This document shows positions 35,867 to 45,871 of a stretch of DNA of 64,000 nt, piece after piece. Location of the stretch: assembly GCF_016765695.1 (NCBI RefSeq), contig NZ_JAETGO010000084.1, forward strand, positions 1-64,000. Direction: 5' to 3'. Under the pieces are notes generated by a model. That model made no database searches. It saw nothing but the letters and a program-made list of their open reading frames with translations, and had not been told where the DNA came from. The DNA comes from Sporosalibacterium faouarense (GTDB taxonomy: Bacteria > Bacillota > Clostridia > Tissierellales > VENL01). Positions within the stretch are counted from its first letter, which is position 1. Every line of letters starts with the position of its first letter. The position numbers and the translations under genes are program-made.

Positions 35867-37711
35867 TTGAAAAAAATAGTAATTCTAGGCGGCGGATATG
35901 GTGGAATAAGCGCTGCGAAAAAACTTCATAAGAAGTTTAAGAAAGATGATAATGTGCAAATTACGCTTATTGACCAAAATCCACATCATACGTTATTAAC
36001 TGAGTTACATGAGGTTGCCGGTAACAGAGTAACACCAACAAGTCTTTTAATTGACTTAAAGAGAGTTTTTAAATCTACTAAAGTTAATGTTGTCCAAGAT
36101 AAGATAACAGATGTAGATTTAGAAGGAAAGGAACTTAAATCTAGCAAAGAGATTTATGACTTTGACTATCTTGTTTTAGGAGTTGGTAGTGAGCCAGCTT
36201 ACTTCAACATCCCAGGAATGCAAGATCATGCATTCACTTTATGGTCAATGAAAGATGCATCAAAAATTAGGACTCAAGTACTTAAAATGTTTGAAAAAGC
36301 AAGTAAAGAAAGTAGTTCTGAAAAAAGAAAGTCACTTCTAACATTCGTTGTTGGTGGTGGTGGTTTTACAGGAATCGAGGTTCTTGGAGAACTAGTTCAA
36401 TGGACTAAAGTACTTGCTAAAGAATATGATATTGATCCTAATGAGATTCAACTTAAAGTTGTAGAGGCCATGGACAAGATATTACCTGTTCTTCCAGATT
36501 CATTAGTTAAAAAAGCTACTAGATTCCTTGAGAAGAAAAACGTTGAGGTTCTTACTAGCACAATGATTACTGGCGTATCTGATAGCAAGGTTGATTTTAA
36601 AGATGGTAGCTCAGTTGAAACTAATACCTTAATCTGGACTGGTGGAGTTAAAGCTAATGATTTCGCTAAGCAAATTGGTCTTGATGTAAATAGAAAAGGT
36701 AGAATCTTAGTAAACGACTACCTTCAAACTAATTTTGAAAATGTATATGCAATAGGTGATAATGCTGACTTCAGAGATGAAGGAAAAGAATCACTACCTG
36801 CACTTGTTGAAACTGCTATGCAAACTGGTAAATGTGCAGCTGAAAACATATATAATGATATTAAATCTAAAGAAAAGAAAGAAATGGAATTAAATCTACA
36901 TGGTGTTATGGTTTCAATAGGAAGTAAATATGGTGTTGCTGACACAATGGGACTTAGAACATCAGGTATAATAGCTATTTTATTTAAGCATATGATTAAC
37001 CTTCATTATTTATTTGAAATAGCTGGATTTGGAGTAGTTTTCGAATATATGATTCACCATTTCATCGAAAAGAACTACCAAACAAACCTATTCGAAAAAG
37101 AACTTGTTAGACACGCTGGAGCTAAGACATATGCTTTCTTCTTACCAGCAGTTAGAATGTTCTTAGGTGTTATGTGGTTAAGGGAAGGTCTTCATAAGTT
37201 AGGTTACAACTTCCTACGCGCTGGAGATAATGGTTTTATTTGGTTCGCTAAGGACTCATGGTTAGCAAACTGGTGGAATACTCTTGCAATCCAAGTTCCT
37301 AACCCACCAGCTGATGTAACTTCAGGAGCTTCTTTAATGAACCTTATTGGAGATCATACACCAGGATGGTATGAATGGTTTACAAATCTAACAGTTTATA
37401 ACGCTCCTATGTTCTTCCAAAAGATGGTTGTAATAATAGAATTAGGATTAGGATTAGCTTTCCTTTTCGGAGCATTTACTTTTATAGCAGGTATCATTTC
37501 TACAGTAATGATGATAAACTTTGCAATATCAACTGGAATTTCAGTTGACCAATACTGGTTCATATTCGCTTCAATTTCTTGTATGAGTGGTTCAGGAAGA
37601 GCTTTCGGATTAGACGCTTATATCATTCCTTACGCTGAACAACAATGGAGATATTTTGCAGACAATCGTGGTATAAGGCTGAATCCGTTTAGACCAGTCA
37701 AAAAAATATAA
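35867..37711 (+). CDS. ndh2: Type II NADH dehydrogenase with C-terminal membrane domain (Ndh2 of EET loci)
   Basis: A 614-residue protein. Residues 1-425 form the FAD/NADH two-dinucleotide-binding enzyme (GGGYGG at 8-13, second Rossmann motif FVVGGGGFTGIE, and VYAIGDNAD near 300). The rest (about 425-614) holds four or so membrane helices with DoxX-like features (FLPAVRMFLGVMWLREGLHKLGYN... ELGLGLAFLFGAFTFIAG... IFASISCMSGSGRAFGLDAYI). Ordinary NDH-2 is about 400 residues and only membrane-associated; the appended membrane domain is the hallmark of Ndh2 in flavin-based extracellular electron transfer. It would pass electrons from NADH to (demethyl)menaquinone. TTG start eight bases after AAGGGGG. 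Divergent from the pplA-like gene. Confidence 0.93.
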   Translation: MKKIVILGGGYGGISAAKKLHKKFKKDDNVQITLIDQNPHHTLLTELHEVAGNRVTPTSLLIDLKRVFKSTKVNVVQDKITDVDLEGKELKSSKEIYDFDYLVLGVGSEPAYFNIPGMQDHAFTLWSMKDASKIRTQVLKMFEKASKESSSEKRKSLLTFVVGGGGFTGIEVLGELVQWTKVLAKEYDIDPNEIQLKVVEAMDKILPVLPDSLVKKATRFLEKKNVEVLTSTMITGVSDSKVDFKDGSSVETNTLIWTGGVKANDFAKQIGLDVNRKGRILVNDYLQTNFENVYAIGDNADFRDEGKESLPALVETAMQTGKCAAENIYNDIKSKEKKEMELNLHGVMVSIGSKYGVADTMGLRTSGIIAILFKHMINLHYLFEIAGFGVVFEYMIHHFIEKNYQTNLFEKELVRHAGAKTYAFFLPAVRMFLGVMWLREGLHKLGYNFLRAGDNGFIWFAKDSWLANWWNTLAIQVPNPPADVTSGASLMNLIGDHTPGWYEWFTNLTVYNAPMFFQKMVVIIELGLGLAFLFGAFTFIAGIISTVMMINFAISTGISVDQYWFIFASISCMSGSGRAFGLDAYIIPYAEQQWRYFADNRGIRLNPFRPVKKI

Positions 37712-37746
37712 CATAAAAAAATAGCGCCTAGGCGCTATTTTTTATG
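37711..37746. terminator. Bidirectional terminator between ndh2 and mgsA
   Basis: The palindrome ATAGCGCC/GGCGCTAT is flanked by A and T runs on both sides, working for both convergent genes. It overlaps the mgsA stop codon at 37735-37737. Confidence 0.92.
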
Positions 37747-38148
37747 TCCATTTTCATGTATAACTTCTCTCCAACTTAAATCGCCTCTTGCTAATCCTTT
37801 AATTAATAGCTCAGCGGTGCCGATATTTGTTGCCAATGGAATATTGTGAACATCACATAATCTCATTAAAGCTAATATATCAGGTTCATGGGGCTGTGCT
37901 GTCAATGGGTCTCTAATAAAAAATATTAAATCCATTTCATTTGTAGCAATTTTTGCACCTATTTGCTGATCTCCCCCTAAAGGACCTGACAAAAACCTAT
38001 GTATCTTTAAGCCAGTTGCTTCCGAAATTTTCTTTCCAGTTGTACCTGTAGCAAAAAGATCATTCTGTTCTAAAATATTCTTATATGCTAAAGAGAAATT
38101 AATTAAACTCTGCTTCTTTTTATCATGGGCAATCAATGCAATCTTCAT
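37735..38148 (-). CDS. mgsA: Methylglyoxal synthase
   Basis: A 137-residue enzyme converting dihydroxyacetone phosphate to methylglyoxal. Family motifs: LIAHDKKK at the N-terminus, [12 protein letters not shown] (phosphate and catalytic Asp region), [15 protein letters not shown], and [15 protein letters not shown]. In Clostridia mgsA commonly follows the min genes. The last codons lie inside the bidirectional terminator. Confidence 0.96.
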   Translation of the reverse strand: MKIALIAHDKKKQSLINFSLAYKNILEQNDLFATGTTGKKISEATGLKIHRFLSGPLGGDQQIGAKIATNEMDLIFFIRDPLTAQPHEPDILALMRLCDVHNIPLATNIGTAELLIKGLARGDLSWREVIHENGHKK

Positions 38149-38183
38149 ATACTGCCTCCAATAATTAAAATAAGTACTTTTTT

Positions 38184-38468
38184 CTAATCTTTCATTTTAT
38201 CCTTCATTTTCAAAATAGGTATATTTGCAATTAGTGCAGGAATTGGTGCATTATCAGACTCTCTCCGGGTCTTTGTAAATTTAACATCAAGTCCTTCTTC
38301 ATCAATTTCCATATAATCTGATATTACCCTTATTATATCACCTTTTACCATATCTAGAAAGCGAGGAGAAACATTAGCTCTGTCGTGGATAAGTACAAGT
38401 TTTAATCTTTCCTTTGCTACACTTTTACTATTGCTGTCATTTTTACTAAGTTTCTTAAAAAAATCCAA
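38184..38468 (-). CDS. minE: Cell-division topological factor MinE
   Basis: A 94-residue MinE that drives MinD oscillation. MinD-binding region [40 protein letters not shown] place the start at TTG 38468, seven bases after AAAGGAGG, rather than nine codons upstream. Follows minD. Confidence 0.94.
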   Translation of the reverse strand: MDFFKKLSKNDSNSKSVAKERLKLVLIHDRANVSPRFLDMVKGDIIRVISDYMEIDEEGLDVKFTKTRRESDNAPIPALIANIPILKMKDKMKD

Positions 38469-38484
38469 CTTTATTCCTCCTTTA

Positions 38485-39279
38485 TTATTTCCCAAAAATC
38501 AATTTCCTAAGCTTACCTACTAAACCTTCATCAACTTCTAAGTCCATTAGTGGTACTTCTTCACCTAGAATCCTATTAGCAATATTTCTGTAAGCTTGTC
38601 CTGCGAAGGCTTTATCATCAGAAACTACTGGCTCTCCTTTATTTGTAGATATAACGATTGCTTCGTCATCTGGCACCACACCTAATAAATCGATTGCCAA
38701 TATGTCAATCATATCATCTATATTCATCATATCTCCTCTTGCAACCATTTCCTGTTTAATTCTATTTATTATAAGTAAAGGATTGTGTAATCCTTTAGAT
38801 TCTAAAAGTCCAATAATTCTATCAGCATCTCTAACTGCTGAAATTTCTGGGGTGGTAACGACAATTGCCTTCTGTGCTCCTGCTATTGCATTTTGAAAAC
38901 CTTGTTCTATACCAGCAGGGCAATCAATAATAATAAAGTCAAAATGCTCTTTTAATTCTTCACATAGTTCTTGCATTTGCCTAGGGGATACTGCTGTTTT
39001 GTCTTTCGTCTGAGCAGCTGGTAATAAATATAATCCTTCGTATCTCTTATCCCTTATAAGACCTTGTTTCAGTCTACAAACTTTATCAACAACATCTACA
39101 ATATCATAAACTATTCTATTTTCTAGTCCTAAAACAACATCTAAATTTCTTAATCCTATATCAGCATCCACAACAACAACTTTTTTACCTAAACTAGCCA
39201 AACCTGCACCTATATTTGCTGTAGTAGTAGTTTTACCTACACCACCTTTACCTGAAGTAATAACTATTACCTCACCCAT
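38485..39279 (-). CDS. minD: Septum-site-determining ATPase MinD
   Basis: A 264-residue ParA-family ATPase with deviant Walker A GKGGVGKTTTTAN (about 10-22), switch regions VVDADIGLRNLD and DFIIIDCPAGIEQGF, and a C-terminal amphipathic helix (VGKLRKLIFGK) for membrane binding. ATG with AGGAGGTAGTAT. Order minC-minD-minE. Confidence 0.97.
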   Translation of the reverse strand: MGEVIVITSGKGGVGKTTTTANIGAGLASLGKKVVVVDADIGLRNLDVVLGLENRIVYDIVDVVDKVCRLKQGLIRDKRYEGLYLLPAAQTKDKTAVSPRQMQELCEELKEHFDFIIIDCPAGIEQGFQNAIAGAQKAIVVTTPEISAVRDADRIIGLLESKGLHNPLLIINRIKQEMVARGDMMNIDDMIDILAIDLLGVVPDDEAIVISTNKGEPVVSDDKAFAGQAYRNIANRILGEEVPLMDLEVDEGLVGKLRKLIFGK

Positions 39280-39299
39280 ATATACTACCTCCTATACTC

Positions 39300-39950
39300 T
39301 TATTTTTTAGTTGAATAGGGTTCAATCAATACGGCATTTCCTTCTATTCTTGCGACTTCAGGCCACTTTGAAGCATTAACATAATTCTCTGAATCAGGTC
39401 TTCTTGCAATAATCTCAGCTATTCTCAACTGAGTTGGTTGAAGATTAAAAGCCGCTACAATGGCCTTACGGTTTCCATCACTACCTGCATGGGCAATTCC
39501 TCTTAGTGATCCCATTACTACGATATTGCCTTTAGCAACAACTTGTCCTCCAGGGTTAATATCACCAATTACTATAAGGTTACCTTCATATTCAATATAT
39601 TGTCCTGACCTAACTGTAGACCTAATAAACCTAGTCTCGCCTTCTTCGATCCCTGAAAAGAAACCATCTTGTATAGATGATTTTGGATCTATCCGTCCTT
39701 TAATTTCTAATGATTTCTTATCGTTAACAGCAATACCATATTTTTGCTCAATTATTATTTTCAATTCTTCTTTTTCGTTTATAGTTAGATTTTTGCCGAC
39801 AAAATTAATACGATCTGAACCAGCAAAAAAATCTTTGGTTTCTTTAAGCTTTAATTCAAGTTGCTCTTTTATTGCTTTGAAGTTTCCATCTTTTATATGT
39901 ATATAAATTCCCTCTTTATTACCTTTAAAAGCCACTAGATTTTCATTCAT
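39300..39950 (-). CDS. minC: Septum-site-determining inhibitor MinC
   Basis: A 216-residue division inhibitor: N-terminal FtsZ-interacting domain and C-terminal beta-helix (TVRSGQYIEYEGNLIVIGDINPGGQVVAKGNIVVMGSLRGIAHAG) typical of MinC. ATG with GGAGGTAGTC. Separated from the PBP2 gene by a terminator. Confidence 0.96.
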   Translation of the reverse strand: MNENLVAFKGNKEGIYIHIKDGNFKAIKEQLELKLKETKDFFAGSDRINFVGKNLTINEKEELKIIIEQKYGIAVNDKKSLEIKGRIDPKSSIQDGFFSGIEEGETRFIRSTVRSGQYIEYEGNLIVIGDINPGGQVVAKGNIVVMGSLRGIAHAGSDGNRKAIVAAFNLQPTQLRIAEIIARRPDSENYVNASKWPEVARIEGNAVLIEPYSTKK

Positions 39951-40035
39951 CTGACTACCTCCAATGATACTGGTACTAATATTGCTGTCTAATTATTAAT
40001 TCTTCATTCTTTATTTAATTCCTTCCTATTTTCCA

Positions 40036-40081
40036 TAAAAAATAAATTGGTAAGGTTTTAATTACCTCACCAATTTATTTT
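40036..40081 (-). terminator. Terminator of the mre-PBP2 operon
   Basis: An 18-bp stem with one mismatch (core AAATTGGTAAGGT/ACCTCACCAATTT), then TTATTTTTTATGG on the minus strand. The stop codon of the PBP2 gene lies in the loop. Confidence 0.88.
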
Positions 40082-43000
40082 CAAAGCTAGGTTTTTCCTC
40101 ATTTTTATTGTTTAACCCTAAATATTGGGCAATTATTTCCTTGGCCACAGGGGATGCATATCCTCCTGAACCACCTTGGAATATAACAGTTGCCACCGCA
40201 ATTTGAGGGTCATCATAAGGTGCATAAGCCACATACCAAGCATAATTATCATATTCTTCTCCATTATAGTTACCACCATCAGGATTATTCCCATCCCTTT
40301 CAGCAGTTCCTGTCTTCGCCGCTACTTTAACAGGAAACCCTACGAAACCAGCACTTGAAGATTTAGTAACCTCAGCCATACCTTTTTGTACATGAGTTAG
40401 ATTATTATAATCATTGAGATTAACCCTCGTAGTCTCCCTCTTACCTAATTCTTTAACCTCATCATTGTCATAACCAAGAACCTTATCTATTATACTAACG
40501 TTATGTCTATATCCACCATTAGCTATAGTCGCTATATAGTTAGCCATTTGAATAGGTGTATACTTATTATCCCCTTGTCCAATAGTAACATTTAGAGTAT
40601 CACCAATTTTCCATCCTGCATAATTTAAATAAGTGTATTTTATCATATCTACAAGATTTACTCCTATGCCATCTATCCTTCTCAATCCATCAAATCCTAG
40701 TTCATCTAATCTGCTTACTACCTGACCTCTAGTCAATATTTCCTCAAGTTCAACCCAATTTGATATTTGGTCTATTTTCTCATCTAATTCCTGCTTTGTA
40801 AATGTTAAATCATCTTTTATATAAAAGTGAAGATTATTCTTTAAATATGACTTTAAACTTCTTTTACTTTGCTCGACCTTATCTATTGGATTTGGAACTC
40901 TACCAGAAGCTTCACCATCTATTTCTATACCTGTCTTATCATTTAAGCCGAACTCCTTGCCAAGTCGAATAATATCATCAATTTCTACCTTGACATTTAA
41001 TTTTTTCCCAGTTCTTTGGTTTTCACCTAAAGCAAGACTGAAGAAATAATAGTTACATGAATCCTTTATTGCATCATATAAATTCTCGTATCCGTGAGTT
41101 CCACCATAATCATTCCAATACCAGCATCCAAATCTAGTGTTACCAATTTCTACATAACCTCTATCATTAATCTCATATTCAGGATCAAGTCCTAACTCTA
41201 ATCCTGCTAATGCAGTAAGCATTTTAAATGTAGAACCTGGCTGTACGGCTGTTTTTATAGCTACATTAAACAATGGCAGTCCATCTTCTTCATATTCAGG
41301 CTTTAAACTTTCCCAGTCAGCATTAGATATCCCAGTAGCAAATAAATTAGGGTCGTAGGATGGATAGTTAGCCATTGCTAAAACCTCTCCTGTTTTTACA
41401 TCTATTGCTACTACTGCTCCTTGATTTGCAAATTTATAGGCCCTGCTATAATTATAGTTTCCCCATTCACTCTCAAATTCTCCACCTATTCGTATCTGCT
41501 CTAATGCTTGCTTCAATGAATCCTCTGCTACTTTCTGTAGCTTTGAGTCCATAGTTAAATAAATATTGTCTCCTGGAATAGCTTTTGTTTCTTCAATTAC
41601 TTTTATTGTATTACCAAAGGCATCAACTTCAACTCTTTTTGCACCATCGACTCCATTGAGTAATTTTTCGTATTTTTTTTCAATACCTATTTTACCTATA
41701 ATGTCGTTGGGGGAATAATCATCACGATCCACTAAAAACTCTTGTATTTCATAAGACTGAGATATTTTCCCCATATATCCTAATGTATGGGCTGCCAATT
41801 GTCCATTTGGATAATATCTAACTGGCTCAACAGATATCTCTACGCCCTTCATTTCTACATTGTTTTCTTCAATTTCAGCAATAGTTTTATTCTCAATACC
41901 ATATGCAATATTTATTGGTTCATATGCCTTATATCCTTGTTTATTTAGCTGTTCAATAATAACTAATATATATCTAGCCTCATATTTAGTTAATTCTTCG
42001 TTTATATCATAATCATCTCTTAATTTTTGGAATACTTCTTCTATACTGCTATCTACAGAAACATTATATTTTTTAAGCCAATCCACCTTATTCTTATAGG
42101 GTACATACTCCCAATTAGATACAGTTATTTGCGGATTTACACCTTTTTCTAAAATTAGTTTTTGAACTTGATATTTAATATCATCATTGGTTATTACCTC
42201 ATCCAAAACACCATATTTATCACTTAAATGGAATAATGCTTCTTTAGCACTCAACTCATCTGGAAGTTCTTCATCCCCTAAGGAGTTAAACTCATCCTTT
42301 GCTTCATCACTAATATATTCAATAATAACTTCGCCTGACTCTTCATTTGCTGTTATCTTTACCGGAGCATTAACCCCATCTTCTTCCAGTTTAGATCTTA
42401 ACATATCGGCTACAATTATTTTGTTTTCGTCTTTTTCAAATATTTGATTTAATAGCTCTACACCCAGTGTTTCTTTTGCAATACTAATAAAATCCTCTTT
42501 AGCGTCAGAGTCCATAGTTATATTGCTAAATTCTGATGCTAGACTTCTTTTTATTGTGTTATAATCTCTATCATAATTTAAAGAATAAGGAATTAAATCA
42601 ATCCCAAAGGTCATGCCCTTGCTTTCTAACAATTCATAGGATAACTTCCTAGCCACTGAATTGCTTAATATCTTTCTTAGTATATTCTCATTATCGTTAA
42701 TAAGACTTATTAGAGTGTTTTTTGCTGTTAAATGTTGTTCAATATTATTTTCCCTTTTCCACTTTTCAATATCTTTCTTAGTATCAAATTGAAACTCAAC
42801 CTCTCCTTCTTTATCCAAACTAACTAATATAGGAGCGTCTATACCTTCTTTTCTTAATACCAGTCTTGCTTTCTCACCAATTATAAAAGAAAAAATCTTA
42901 TCTTTACTTAACTCTTCATAGTGGATTTCTAGAAATTCACCTATAAACCCTTGATTAACAATCGTATCTATAATTAATTCCTCGGCACTATCTACATTAT

Positions 43001-43391
43001 ATGAATCTTCATAATCTTCGTTAAACTGAAATTCATTGAATTTGATAGGGAATTCATCTATATAACTTTCTCCCTCTTTTTCAAGTATTCTCACTAAATT
43101 AAGAATAATATCGTTTCTATTAACACTTTTACTGTTTAGCTCATCCTTTAATATCTGAACTGTAAAGCTTGGCTTATTGCCAGCTAGAAGTCTTCCATAT
43201 CTATCCCTAATCTCTCCTCTTGGTGCAGTTATAGAAAGCTCCCTCAATCTTTTATCATCTGATTTTTCCCTTAGCTCGTCCCCTCGAACAACGGTAAGGG
43301 TTGCAAGTTTGAAAAAGAGAACTAGGAGCATAGATACTAAAATAATAGATAAAATATTATATCTATTTTTTAATTGTTTTAATAGCTTCAA
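40062..43391 (-). CDS. mrdA: Very large penicillin-binding protein 2 (elongasome transpeptidase) with repeated N-terminal modules
   Basis: Class B PBP of about 1109 residues, far longer than typical PBP2 (600-750). Membrane anchor at about 14-33; PBP-dimer start APRGEIRDRYGRLLA; transpeptidase motifs S720-T-F-K (PGSTFKMLTAL), S-C-N (KDSCNYYF) and K-T-G (AAKTGTAERDG). Between about 165 and 470 the dimer region is expanded by diverged copies of a 65-80-residue module (helix L-x-x-K-x-G-x-x-x-P-I-x-I/V, strand, Trp/Phe-rich linker, helix A-K-x-x-L-x-x-L). Start: TTG at 43391, behind GAGAGGGTG; a GTG three codons upstream overlaps that site. It works with MreBCD encoded upstream in the same operon. 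Confidence 0.93.
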   Translation of the reverse strand: MKLLKQLKNRYNILSIILVSMLLVLFFKLATLTVVRGDELREKSDDKRLRELSITAPRGEIRDRYGRLLAGNKPSFTVQILKDELNSKSVNRNDIILNLVRILEKEGESYIDEFPIKFNEFQFNEDYEDSYNVDSAEELIIDTIVNQGFIGEFLEIHYEELSKDKIFSFIIGEKARLVLRKEGIDAPILVSLDKEGEVEFQFDTKKDIEKWKRENNIEQHLTAKNTLISLINDNENILRKILSNSVARKLSYELLESKGMTFGIDLIPYSLNYDRDYNTIKRSLASEFSNITMDSDAKEDFISIAKETLGVELLNQIFEKDENKIIVADMLRSKLEEDGVNAPVKITANEESGEVIIEYISDEAKDEFNSLGDEELPDELSAKEALFHLSDKYGVLDEVITNDDIKYQVQKLILEKGVNPQITVSNWEYVPYKNKVDWLKKYNVSVDSSIEEVFQKLRDDYDINEELTKYEARYILVIIEQLNKQGYKAYEPINIAYGIENKTIAEIEENNVEMKGVEISVEPVRYYPNGQLAAHTLGYMGKISQSYEIQEFLVDRDDYSPNDIIGKIGIEKKYEKLLNGVDGAKRVEVDAFGNTIKVIEETKAIPGDNIYLTMDSKLQKVAEDSLKQALEQIRIGGEFESEWGNYNYSRAYKFANQGAVVAIDVKTGEVLAMANYPSYDPNLFATGISNADWESLKPEYEEDGLPLFNVAIKTAVQPGSTFKMLTALAGLELGLDPEYEINDRGYVEIGNTRFGCWYWNDYGGTHGYENLYDAIKDSCNYYFFSLALGENQRTGKKLNVKVEIDDIIRLGKEFGLNDKTGIEIDGEASGRVPNPIDKVEQSKRSLKSYLKNNLHFYIKDDLTFTKQELDEKIDQISNWVELEEILTRGQVVSRLDELGFDGLRRIDGIGVNLVDMIKYTYLNYAGWKIGDTLNVTIGQGDNKYTPIQMANYIATIANGGYRHNVSIIDKVLGYDNDEVKELGKRETTRVNLNDYNNLTHVQKGMAEVTKSSSAGFVGFPVKVAAKTGTAERDGNNPDGGNYNGEEYDNYAWYVAYAPYDDPQIAVATVIFQGGSGGYASPVAKEIIAQYLGLNNKNEEKPSFENKLVR

Positions 43392-43405
43392 ACTTAACAC
43401 CCTCT

Positions 43406-43903
43406 CTACTTTCTAAAGCTAAATTCTGGTTTCCTAAATATATGAGTTATAAGTTTATAGATTGGAAATGCTAAAATGAGATTATATATCATTTCCAAGA
43501 AAACTATCTCTTTAAAGACCTTATTGAAGCTTATATCTACCGATAGAAAGAACATTAAGAAGTAAAATAGAATATAAAAGCATATTGTAGCTCCAAATGT
43601 GAAAATTAAGGCTATTAAGGAGTTTTCCTTATATACTTTATTATCAATTAGACCAATGGTATATCCGATAATAAAGTAAATAAGTGCATATATTCCTATT
43701 ACTTCATTAAACATTAAATCTTGTAAAAGTCCCATAGATATACCCATAATACCCCCTACTTTTTTACCTTTTAGTAAGGCAATAATAACTATAATTATTA
43801 GGGTGGTATTTGGAACTACACCTGCAATCCTGAAATGTTGAAGTATAGTCGTCTGCAATAAAAAATTTGAAATAATCAATACAAAATAATAGAAAAAACT
43901 CAA
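43406..43903 (-). CDS. mreD: Rod-shape-determining protein MreD
   Basis: A 165-residue membrane protein with five or six helices (LLQTTILQHFRIAGVVPNTTLIIIVIIALLKGKKVGGIMGISMGLLQDLMF is the family core). The TTG at 43903, eight bases after AAAGGGG, lies just past the mreC stop and is preferred to the longer frame overlapping mreC. Confidence 0.93.
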   Translation of the reverse strand: MSFFYYFVLIISNFLLQTTILQHFRIAGVVPNTTLIIIVIIALLKGKKVGGIMGISMGLLQDLMFNEVIGIYALIYFIIGYTIGLIDNKVYKENSLIALIFTFGATICFYILFYFLMFFLSVDISFNKVFKEIVFLEMIYNLILAFPIYKLITHIFRKPEFSFRK

Positions 43904-43916
43904 TTGCCTAACCCCT

Positions 43917-44762
43917 TTATTTTTTAGTTCCAGTAACCACGTAAACATTATGAATATTTTTGAAATCTATAACTGGCTCAACATATATACTTTCAATCAA
44001 GTCCTCTTGCTTCTTTTCAAACTTAACAATCTTACCTATATATAATCCTTCTACAAAAATTCCTCCAAGACCAGAAGTTAATAGCTTGTCTCCATCAATT
44101 ACATTAGCTTCACTATCAAAAAGATATCCCTTCATCTCTCCATCTAAGCTACCTGAAAGCATTCCTCCATCTTGAGTTCTAATTATCTTATAACTTACGC
44201 TACTACCCTCATCTATTATTGACATTACCTTAGCCCAATTATCTCCAACCTCTGATATTCTACCAATCAGACCTTCTTCAACAACATTCTCTTCTATTCT
44301 TACTGCTTGGATAACTGGATCACCTTTTTTAATTCCATCATTTGTACCTTTATCAATCATAAATCTGTCAAACCAATTACCAGGGTCTTTTCCAGATACC
44401 TTAGCAGAAACGAAAACAAAATCTGTTTGTTTTTTAAGTTCAGCTTCATCTCTTAAGAAATCTGTTCTCATAATTATATCTTCATATTTTCTATTCAGTT
44501 CCTTTAATTGTGAGTTTTCTTTAGAAAGGAGTTCATTTTCTTCTTTAAGATTACCTAAATTACCAATAGATTCAATAGTACCTGAAACCCCTTCTCCTAT
44601 ATTATTAAAAAATTTTTGGACAGGAGTAATTATTTTTCCCACTGTATTCTCAATAAACGTTATTTTAGTCCTTCCATTTGCTGTAATTCCAATAATGATA
44701 ATAAGAATGATAGTAACACTTGTTACTATCATCCTGCTTGCATATTTTTTTAACTTGGACAT
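43917..44762 (-). CDS. mreC: Rod-shape-determining protein MreC
   Basis: A 281-residue protein: one membrane helix (about 11-28), coiled coil (65-100), then the extracytoplasmic beta-barrel core (VSGKDPGNWFDRFMIDKGTNDGIKKGDPVI... GLIGRISEVGDNWAKVMSIIDEGSSVSYKI). It links PBP2 with MreB and MreD. ATG with a GGTGAT site. Confidence 0.95.
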   Translation of the reverse strand: MSKLKKYASRMIVTSVTIILIIIIGITANGRTKITFIENTVGKIITPVQKFFNNIGEGVSGTIESIGNLGNLKEENELLSKENSQLKELNRKYEDIIMRTDFLRDEAELKKQTDFVFVSAKVSGKDPGNWFDRFMIDKGTNDGIKKGDPVIQAVRIEENVVEEGLIGRISEVGDNWAKVMSIIDEGSSVSYKIIRTQDGGMLSGSLDGEMKGYLFDSEANVIDGDKLLTSGLGGIFVEGLYIGKIVKFEKKQEDLIESIYVEPVIDFKNIHNVYVVTGTKK

Positions 44763-44782
44763 TCAATATCACCAACTTAATT

Positions 44783-45814
44783 TTACTTTCTTTGATTATG
44801 TGAAACCTTTCTTAATGTATCAATATTATCTAAAGCTTTACCAGTTCCCAAAGCTACACAGTCTAAAGGATTTTCAGCTATATTAACTGGCATTCCTGTT
44901 TCCTTCTTGATTAATCTGTCTAGCCCATTCAATAGAGCTCCTCCACCTGTTAACATAATTCCTAGCTCCATTATATCAGAAGCCAACTCTGGTGGTGTCT
45001 TTTCAAGGGTATACTTAATGGCATCAATTATATTCATTATTGGTTCTTTCATAGCATCGTGTATTTCTGTAGATGTAATTGTAATATTTTTTGGCAATCC
45101 AGATATTAAATCTCTACCTCTAATCTGCATACTCTCTTCTTTGCCATTTGTATCAGCTGATCCTATTGTAATTTTAACTTCTTCAGCTGTTCTTTCCCCT
45201 ATCATCAAACTATATGCTTTCTTAATATATTGAACTATTGATTCGTCAAGTTCATCCCCTGCTATTCTAATAGATTTGCTAGTTACAATTCCGCCTAAGG
45301 ATATGATAGCAACCTCAGTTGTTCCTCCACCAATATCTACAACCATGCTCCCTGTCGGTTCTTCTACGGGTAGTCCAGCACCAATAGCAGCAGCCATCGG
45401 CTCTTCGATAAGGTACGCATGTCTATCTCTAGCTCCAGCTTGAACAGATGCTTCTTCTACTGCTCTTTTTTCAACTTCAGTTACACCAGATGGAACACAG
45501 ACTACAACTCTAGGTTGTACAAAAGTCCTTCTTGGATATACCTTCTTAATAAAATATTTTAACATACTCTGCGTTACATCAAAATCTGCAATAACACCAT
45601 CTTTAAGTGGTCTAATTGCAACTATATTTCCAGGAGTTCTACCAATCATTCTTTTAGCTTCTTCTCCCACTGCTAATACTTCTTTTGTATTCGTCTGTAT
45701 TGCTACTACAGAAGGTTCTCTTATAATTATTCCCTTTCCCTTTATAAAAACAAGTGTATTTGCTGTTCCTAAGTCAATTCCCATGTCTTTAGAAAACAAC
45801 CCGAATATTCCCAT
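44783..45814 (-). CDS. mreB: Actin-like cell-shape protein MreB
   Basis: A 343-residue MreB with actin-fold nucleotide motifs: [34 protein letters not shown] and [15 protein letters not shown]. Guides the elongasome. ATG with GGAAGGAG. First of mreB-mreC-mreD-mrdA. Confidence 0.98.
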   Translation of the reverse strand: MGIFGLFSKDMGIDLGTANTLVFIKGKGIIIREPSVVAIQTNTKEVLAVGEEAKRMIGRTPGNIVAIRPLKDGVIADFDVTQSMLKYFIKKVYPRRTFVQPRVVVCVPSGVTEVEKRAVEEASVQAGARDRHAYLIEEPMAAAIGAGLPVEEPTGSMVVDIGGGTTEVAIISLGGIVTSKSIRIAGDELDESIVQYIKKAYSLMIGERTAEEVKITIGSADTNGKEESMQIRGRDLISGLPKNITITSTEIHDAMKEPIMNIIDAIKYTLEKTPPELASDIMELGIMLTGGGALLNGLDRLIKKETGMPVNIAENPLDCVALGTGKALDNIDTLRKVSHNQRK

Positions 45815-45871
45815 TGCCTTCTACTCCTTCCTATCCTTATCTTTCGATTATTATATTTATTTCAGTGAACA

